Source: Rhabdobacter roseus
GTDB lineage: Bacteria; Bacteroidota; Bacteroidia; Cytophagales; Spirosomataceae
Length of the DNA: 64,000 nt
Assembly: GCF_014202275.1 (NCBI RefSeq)
Contig: NZ_JACHGF010000011.1
Coordinates: 1-64,000, forward strand
Reading direction: 5' to 3'
Part shown: positions 59,437 through 64,000 of the stretch, piece by piece
How positions within the stretch are numbered: position 1 is the first letter of the stretch
Layout: the number at the start of each line of letters is the position of its first letter
Made by a program: the position numbers and the translations under genes
Notes under the pieces: model-generated
What the model saw: the letters and a program-made list of their open reading frames with translations, nothing else
Database searches by the model: none
Told to the model about the DNA's origin: nothing

Positions 59437-61167
59437 TTAGTTTTTCTTCACGGCTCCCTTAACCGGAGCGGCAGCGGCCTGAGTCATTCCCAATGCTTCC
59501 TTCGCATTTTGGTTGTCAGGATCAATTTCCAGCAACTTAGTCCAGTACATCTTCGCCTTTTCTTCGTCTTTCAGCGTCGTCTGGTTGTAATAAGCCAGGT
59601 AGTTGTAAGCCAGACGCAGGTAAGATTTATACTTACCCATGTCCCCTTCTTTCTCTACCGCTTCGACGAGCTTCTCGTAGTGTGGGGCTGAGATCCCTTT
59701 GTCAATATTTTCCTGCCGATCGTAGGCATTATACAACGAGCTAGCCCGCCAGTAATGTCCGTAAGGCCAATCGGGTACTTTTTGGGTAACAATAGCGAAT
59801 ACTGAATCCGAGCTTACGAATAGGTTTTTACGTACATCGGCCAGTTGTGTGCTGTCAGCTCCCGTTAGGGAATCAGCAACCACGGTATTGGTTCCCTGTT
59901 GAAAATAAGCCATACCCAACAGATAATAATCGTTAGTGGATGCTTTAACCGTATCCAACTTAATGCCTTTATCAAAGGCCGCAGCAGCCTGGGCATACTC
60001 CTTTTGCTTATAGTACAAGTTAGCTACTTCTTTATAGGTAGCGGCGGCCTCTGCCACGCTGGTATCCATCTCGGCTCCCTTCAAGATATAGACCATACCT
60101 GTGGAGTCATACTCCCCGTCGGTCGCCATTTTGTTGTAAGCCCGACCCAGGAATTTGTAGTCATCTCCGATGACTTTTTCCGGGGCAATTTTAATGAATT
60201 CCTCCAGGTTGCTGATGGATTGCTCCATGTCGTTGGTCTTGAAGTAAGCCCAGCCGTACATACGCTTCGTAATAGGGTCATCAAGTTTCCCTTTGATCGA
60301 CTCGAGGAACTGCAAGGATTTGGCGTATTCATCCGCCGTAAAAGCAAACTGAGCCGCCCGTAGAATCATCTTAGGATCGGTGTCCCCGCTTTTCTGTAGG
60401 TACAGATCAAAGTTCTCGGCTGCGCGCTTGTATTGCTGCGCCATAAAGTAAAGCTCGGCCAGGTCTTTGTAAGCGGGAGCAAAATCGGGACTCGCTTCGA
60501 TCGCTTTTTTATAGTACTCCAGCGCATTGTTGTAGTTTTTACCCCGCAAGTATACCTGTCCAATCCGGTTGTTAGCCAGCGCGTAGTTCGGCTTGGCCGT
60601 CAACGCATATTCGTAGGCTGTTACCGCCGGGCCACCTTCGTTGCGTAGCAAAAGGGCGTCGCCTTTAGCCAGGTAGGCATCGGCCAGTGAGTTATCCCGC
60701 TTAATGGCCGCATCCAGCAAACGAATGGCCTCCGCCGGATCGTTATTCTTTTCAAAAAGAATATACGCTTCCCCGGCCCGGAAAAGTACCTCGGCATTTT
60801 TACCTTTGGTTTTTTTCTCCGCTACGGCAATCAATTCCTGAGCCTTCGCACGGTCACCCTTGCCTAAGGCTACGGAGGCGAGACCAACCTGATTGAGGTA
60901 ATCTTTTTCGTCGAGCTGCGCACCCTTTTCAAAAGCCTTTTGGGCTTCATCCAATTGATCCGTACGCAGGTAATAGTACCCTAAATAGTACTGATTCTCG
61001 GGCGTGGGACTGGCCTCGGCCAATTTTGTAAATACTTCTTTCGCCTCATTGATCCGCTCGCCGTTGAGCTTCTCCAGTCCTTCCTGAACGGTTTGGCCCA
61101 AGACGGCGGTGAGCGAAATAACACCCATGAAGAGTGTTCCCATCATCGTTTTCAATGTTCTGTTCAT
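59437..61167 (-). CDS. Exported TPR protein
   Basis: 576 aa. Signal peptide (MNRTLKTMMGTLFMGVISLTAVLG), then about ten TPR units, e.g. NQYYLGYYYLRTDQLDEAQKAFEKGAQLD, ALANNRIGQVYLRGKNYNNALEYYKKAIEASP, and AAATYKEVANLYYKQKEYAQAAAAFDKGIKL. C-terminal low-complexity tail (AAAPVKGAVKKN). Periplasmic scaffold by inference. It follows the phosphate-binding-like lipoprotein in a minus-strand cluster with TonB and ExbD, but has its own promoter at 61224. Confidence 0.88.
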   Translation of the reverse strand: MNRTLKTMMGTLFMGVISLTAVLGQTVQEGLEKLNGERINEAKEVFTKLAEASPTPENQYYLGYYYLRTDQLDEAQKAFEKGAQLDEKDYLNQVGLASVALGKGDRAKAQELIAVAEKKTKGKNAEVLFRAGEAYILFEKNNDPAEAIRLLDAAIKRDNSLADAYLAKGDALLLRNEGGPAVTAYEYALTAKPNYALANNRIGQVYLRGKNYNNALEYYKKAIEASPDFAPAYKDLAELYFMAQQYKRAAENFDLYLQKSGDTDPKMILRAAQFAFTADEYAKSLQFLESIKGKLDDPITKRMYGWAYFKTNDMEQSISNLEEFIKIAPEKVIGDDYKFLGRAYNKMATDGEYDSTGMVYILKGAEMDTSVAEAAATYKEVANLYYKQKEYAQAAAAFDKGIKLDTVKASTNDYYLLGMAYFQQGTNTVVADSLTGADSTQLADVRKNLFVSSDSVFAIVTQKVPDWPYGHYWRASSLYNAYDRQENIDKGISAPHYEKLVEAVEKEGDMGKYKSYLRLAYNYLAYYNQTTLKDEEKAKMYWTKLLEIDPDNQNAKEALGMTQAAAAPVKGAVKKN

Positions 61168-61223
61168 TTTTTAACCGGGTTGAAAAAAGGATAAAAAATT
61201 TTGTGTTTATACTAAACAACTGT

Positions 61224-61254
61224 CAAAGATAATAAATTGCAACCTAACCCTAAA
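61224..61254 (-). promoter_or_regulatory. Promoter of the TPR gene
   Basis: On the minus strand TTTA (61251-61254), 19 bases, TATCTTTG (61224-61231): one mismatch to TTTG-N19-TAnnTTTG. It overlaps the last codons of the upstream gene, whose stop is at 61250, and lies 56 bases before the TPR start. Confidence 0.65.
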
Positions 61255-62194
61255 AATTTTGTTTGGTCTCCACTTCTACTTCTCGAGGGTAGGGTATAGC
61301 GGGTATTAAGCCCGATTTTTGAATAATAAGCCCTCCTACATCTCTAGCAATGTAGGTCATTAATCCGCCGCCTAAACCCGAAAAACCTTCTCGACTGATG
61401 ATGTACAGGTTGCGTGATAAGGGATACTGGCGGTACTGCAAGTCGCGTTGAAAGGGCTGAAAGTAATCCTCGAGAGAAGTGGGCGTAGGCTTGGCAGAGA
61501 CACCCATAACCCGCAGCCCTTTGGAGAGTACGTGCGTCAACACTTCATTACCGTCACTGATCCAATTGACCCCGATGAAGCCAATCACGGAGGCATTCTG
61601 CCGTACGTGCTCAATCACTTTTTCGTTCGTGCCGGACGTATACAAGCGAAGCTTAGTTACATCCTTTACTTTGAAACGGTCCAGCATGTAGCGCAGGTTA
61701 CTGGAATTGGCGTCATCAAAAACCAAGGTAATGGCACCTGAACGTCGGCTGTTCTTAAGCTGTGACCAGTCCGTGATTTCTCCTTTAAATATCCCCTCCA
61801 GCTCCTGCATAGTGATCAGACTATCCGGCGCCTCTTTATTCACGATAAGTGCGATGCCGTCAATGGCAATGAACTGCGCTTTTTGAATACCCTCTTGTTT
61901 CTGGATGATTTCTTTTTCCTTCTCATTCAGCTCTCGGGTCACAAAGGCTAATCGGGCGGTATCACGCAACAGCTCCAAGATGGCTTCCTGCTCTGGCTTA
62001 TACATGACGTTAAAATGAGCATCCGGGTAGATACCCTCATAGGCACGGGTAAGCGCATTAACCAGCGGGACGAACGATTCGTCCGCCGCAATGGTAATGG
62101 TACCCTGCCGGGGATTATCCAATGACTCCGAAGAAGTACAGCCCAATAGCCCTACTACCGTCAGAAAGCCCATTAAGATTGCTACTAGTTTCAT
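61250..62194 (-). CDS. PstS-like substrate-binding lipoprotein
   Basis: 314 aa from the ATG at 62194 (13 further codons upstream overlap the small gene). Lipobox VGLLGCTSS. Type II periplasmic binding protein fold as in PstS: GTITIAADESFVPLVNALTRAYEGIYPDAHFN, LAFVTRELNEKE, FIAIDGIALIVNKEAPDSLITMQELEGIFKGEITDW, and YPLSRNLYIISR near the C-terminus. Phosphate or another oxyanion is the usual ligand. No pstCAB permease is adjacent; linkage to TonB-ExbD genes suggests an outer-membrane or sensing role instead. Confidence 0.86.
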   Translation of the reverse strand: MKLVAILMGFLTVVGLLGCTSSESLDNPRQGTITIAADESFVPLVNALTRAYEGIYPDAHFNVMYKPEQEAILELLRDTARLAFVTRELNEKEKEIIQKQEGIQKAQFIAIDGIALIVNKEAPDSLITMQELEGIFKGEITDWSQLKNSRRSGAITLVFDDANSSNLRYMLDRFKVKDVTKLRLYTSGTNEKVIEHVRQNASVIGFIGVNWISDGNEVLTHVLSKGLRVMGVSAKPTPTSLEDYFQPFQRDLQYRQYPLSRNLYIISREGFSGLGGGLMTYIARDVGGLIIQKSGLIPAIPYPREVEVETKQNF

Positions 62195-62196
62195 AT

Positions 62197-62424
62197 CTAA
62201 GACGCGCGCTGATTTCTTTTCCAATTGATCCACCCCCGATAGCCCCGGTAAATTCCGTACAGAATGAGTACCGAAGCCAACAAGTACCGCCAGAAACTAC
62301 CTACCGGAAATAGCCTAAAAGACGAGGAGGAGGCGATCAGATAGATCCCTCCTCCTGCGTAAATCGGGGCCATCAGCAAAGAGGTAAGATCACTAATCCT
62401 CTCATGCAAAGGTTTTCCCTTCAT
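62197..62424 (-). CDS. Small two-helix membrane protein
   Basis: 75 aa. HERISDLTSLLMAPIYAGGGIYLIA and SFWRYLLASVLILYGIYRGYRGW form two membrane segments; the tail is basic (INWKRNQRAS). It lies 8 bases after tonB and 2 bases before the PstS-like gene, so it is firmly part of the operon. Function unknown. Confidence 0.78.
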   Translation of the reverse strand: MKGKPLHERISDLTSLLMAPIYAGGGIYLIASSSSFRLFPVGSFWRYLLASVLILYGIYRGYRGWINWKRNQRAS

Positions 62425-62432
62425 AAACTCCG

Positions 62433-63254
62433 TTACTCAAGCGTAAAGCTAATGGGTAAGTTAAACTTTACCCGGACCGAACGTCCGGACTGCTTTCCGG
62501 GCTTCCACTTAGGCATGGTCTTCACCACTCGCATGGCTTCTTCATCACAGCCAAAGCCTAAGCCCTTTAACACCGACACATCTTGAATACTCCCGTCCGT
62601 ATTAACAACGAAGGTCAAAAACACCTTTCCGGAGATGTTGGCCCGTGAGGCTGCCGGAGGGTACTTGATGTGCTTGCTCAGGTACTTGTACATTTCTGCG
62701 GCACCACCCGGATATTCGGGCTGCTGCTCTACCACAGTAAAGATTTGTTCCGGGGCAGGAGCTGCTTCCACAACGGTACCTCTACCGGGCGACACGGCTT
62801 CTGGAGCGATAATAAGCTCTTCGGCGTTAGGGTCTCCTTTTACGGTCACTTCTGCAGCTACAGCTTCCTTCAATTCTTCCACCGTAGGGGGAGGCGTTTC
62901 TTCCGGAACTTCTTCATCCTTCTTTACTTCCGGAGGCAAGAACTTCACCGTATTCACCTTAGGCTGTTCTATAGGCGGCGGCGGTGGTGGTGGTGGTTCG
63001 GCCGGGTCAATGGGCGGTGGTGGCAAATTCATCAAATCTACTTCTACCATTACAGCCTGGTCGTCATCACTTTGAAGGAACTTGTCGATCAAAGTAGGGG
63101 CAAACATAGCCAAAATGAAGATAGAAGCGCCGAATATGGTAGCGCGATTAACGACACCACGATATTCCTGCCGAAGTGAATATGCACCATACGCCTTGTT
63201 TCGATTGGCAAACACTATTTCATCCAGTGTTGCATTCGGGCTCATCTCTGCCAT
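62433..63254 (-). CDS. tonB: Energy transducer TonB
   Basis: 273 aa. The N-terminus NKAYGAYSLRQEYRGVVNRATIFGASIFILAMFA is the Bacteroidota TonB pattern with one membrane anchor near residue 45. A Pro-rich spacer (PPPPPIEQPK, VPEETPPPTVEEL) spans the periplasm. The C-terminal domain AEMYKYLSKHIKYPPAASRANISGKVFLTFVVNTDGSIQDVSVLKGLGFGCDEEAMRVVKTM ends SLPISFTLE-like. It couples the proton-motive force from ExbB-ExbD to outer-membrane transport. ExbD genes lie directly upstream. Confidence 0.94.
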   Translation of the reverse strand: MAEMSPNATLDEIVFANRNKAYGAYSLRQEYRGVVNRATIFGASIFILAMFAPTLIDKFLQSDDDQAVMVEVDLMNLPPPPIDPAEPPPPPPPPIEQPKVNTVKFLPPEVKKDEEVPEETPPPTVEELKEAVAAEVTVKGDPNAEELIIAPEAVSPGRGTVVEAAPAPEQIFTVVEQQPEYPGGAAEMYKYLSKHIKYPPAASRANISGKVFLTFVVNTDGSIQDVSVLKGLGFGCDEEAMRVVKTMPKWKPGKQSGRSVRVKFNLPISFTLE

Positions 63255-63287
63255 GGCGCTAGTTGGGTTAATGTTTTAATTTAATTA

Positions 63288-63866
63288 CTACTGGTCTTTG
63301 GCCTCTACTTTATCCCCTAATAACTCTTTTTCCGAAGGAGTAAGTTCATCTACGAGGGCATAACGCTTGGTTTTGGTAATTGCCATCTCATCCAGAATAT
63401 CTACCATGTTTCTATAGGTCGATGCGGGAGTAGGCTTGATAACGACCACAAATGGATCATTCCCCTGCTCATCCTTAGGATTTTGCGAATTGATACGTGT
63501 TTTAGACTTAAACACAATATCCCGAATTTCTGAGCCAAAGCGGGCTGTCCCCATATCGGTTTTGGCCTTGTCATCATCCGCCGCAATTCCATCCAGGTAG
63601 TAGATGTCGTTGTTCCGCCCCAGAAAAATCGTTAATACCTTCGAAGCTTTCAGGGGCTCCGTTTTCTCTTCAATTTTGTCCTTTGCCGGGACGTTGAGAG
63701 TCATGGATGTTGGCTTCGTCATGGTAGTAGCCAGCATAAAGAAGGTAATAAGGAGGAATCCTAAATCTACCATGGGGGTCATATCGACCCGGGTAGACAT
63801 TTTTTTGGCCCTAACCTTACCGTCACCTTTACCGTGCCCACCACCGGATTCTACTATTTCTGCCAT
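63288..63866 (-). CDS. exbD: ExbD/TolR-family biopolymer transport protein
   Basis: 192 aa. One N-terminal membrane helix with the functional Asp: RVDMTPMVDLGFLLITFFMLATTM. The periplasmic part (LTIFLGRNNDIYYLDGI, FVVVIKPTPASTYRNMVDILDEM) fits ExbD. It forms the proton channel with ExbB and energises TonB. A second exbD lies just upstream, as is usual in Bacteroidota; tonB follows after 33 bases. Confidence 0.93.
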   Translation of the reverse strand: MAEIVESGGGHGKGDGKVRAKKMSTRVDMTPMVDLGFLLITFFMLATTMTKPTSMTLNVPAKDKIEEKTEPLKASKVLTIFLGRNNDIYYLDGIAADDDKAKTDMGTARFGSEIRDIVFKSKTRINSQNPKDEQGNDPFVVVIKPTPASTYRNMVDILDEMAITKTKRYALVDELTPSEKELLGDKVEAKDQ

Positions 63867-63903
63867 TGCTTTACTTTATTTTTTCAGGTGAGACCTTACT
63901 CTT

Positions 63904-64000
63904 TTACTCCTCTTCGGCCACCCAACCCGCTGGGGGTTGTTCAGAACCCGTAATCAGGTTGAACTTGTTGATATTCTGCGATTGCAGGTTTGCCAACACA
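63904..64000 (-). CDS. ExbD-like protein, C-terminal end (partial)
   Basis: The last 31 codons and TAA stop are within the window: NLQSQNINKFNLITGSEQPP then AGWVAEEE. Position directly upstream of exbD and the ending suggest the first of the paired ExbD proteins. The membrane helix and catalytic Asp lie outside the window. Confidence 0.6.
   Translation of the reverse strand, partial: VLANLQSQNINKFNLITGSEQPPAGWVAEEE

Noticed and set aside
62635-63179. Gly/Ser-rich and Phe/Arg-rich plus-strand frames
   Set aside because: Antisense of the Pro-rich TonB spacer; poly-Gly and poly-Trp strings come from the complementary Pro codons.
1-64000. tRNA, rRNA or riboswitch genes
   Set aside because: Looked for cloverleaf-type TTCGA loops and conserved rRNA blocks and for known riboswitch cores; TTCGA hits are within the dispersed repeats and no structure was convincing.

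Overview
The window comes from a member of the phylum Bacteroidota, most likely order Cytophagales (Spirosoma/Dyadobacter-like). The evidence is a moderately GC-rich background, sigma-A promoters of the Bacteroidota type (TTTG-N19-TAnnTTTG), TonB/ExbD genes in the Bacteroidota arrangement, many secreted barrel or beta-sandwich proteins, and small proteins I associate with Cytophagales. No rRNA, tRNA, intact insertion sequence or CRISPR array was seen.

Layout. 1-14540 is a surface-polysaccharide locus: the tail of UDP-glucose dehydrogenase, GDP-mannose pyrophosphorylase, GDP-fucose synthase, an island of dispersed palindromic repeats around a GIY-YIG nuclease gene, GDP-mannose 4,6-dehydratase, and then a markedly AT-rich block (about 4550-11700) with an epimerase, flippase, glycosyltransferases, polymerase, acetyltransferase and a WecG/TagA transferase. 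A 1.46 kb stretch without genes follows, then the initiating sugar-phosphate transferase. 14749-18625 holds an Ala/Thr-rich lipoprotein, a YjbH-type exopolysaccharide protein split into two overlapping genes, and a hypothetical. 18880-28144 is mostly housekeeping: hemB, gatC, def, ruvX, recJ, lptB, recO.

28262-37138 is an accessory region. It has two arsenic loci (arsR-acr3-phosphatase and arsR-arsM fused to an acetyltransferase), dps, and a 0.67 kb duplication whose two copies bracket an AbiE-like nucleotidyltransferase/partner pair. 37316-46310 has a TPR histidine kinase with a LytTR regulator and a giant alpha-2-macroglobulin lipoprotein. 46387-59350 has a VapBC-like pair, AlgH, a gamma carbonic anhydrase, a TonB/MORN protein, DedA, an ABC-F ATPase, an SUMF1-fold protein with a Gfo/Idh/MocA oxidoreductase, ApbE, aroC and BatD. 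59437-64000 is a minus-strand ExbD-ExbD-TonB cluster with a small membrane protein, a phosphate-binding-like lipoprotein and a TPR protein.

The most striking non-genic signals are: a short palindromic word, ARGTACYT, scattered at very high density through genes and spacers but nearly absent from the AT-rich polysaccharide block; REP-like repeats with TGTCATCC/GGATGACA ends around a GIY-YIG gene; a 34-bp triple repeat built on TTCGCGTTGCAAACGCGAA; and ArsR-type palindromes lying exactly on the core promoters of both arsenic operons.
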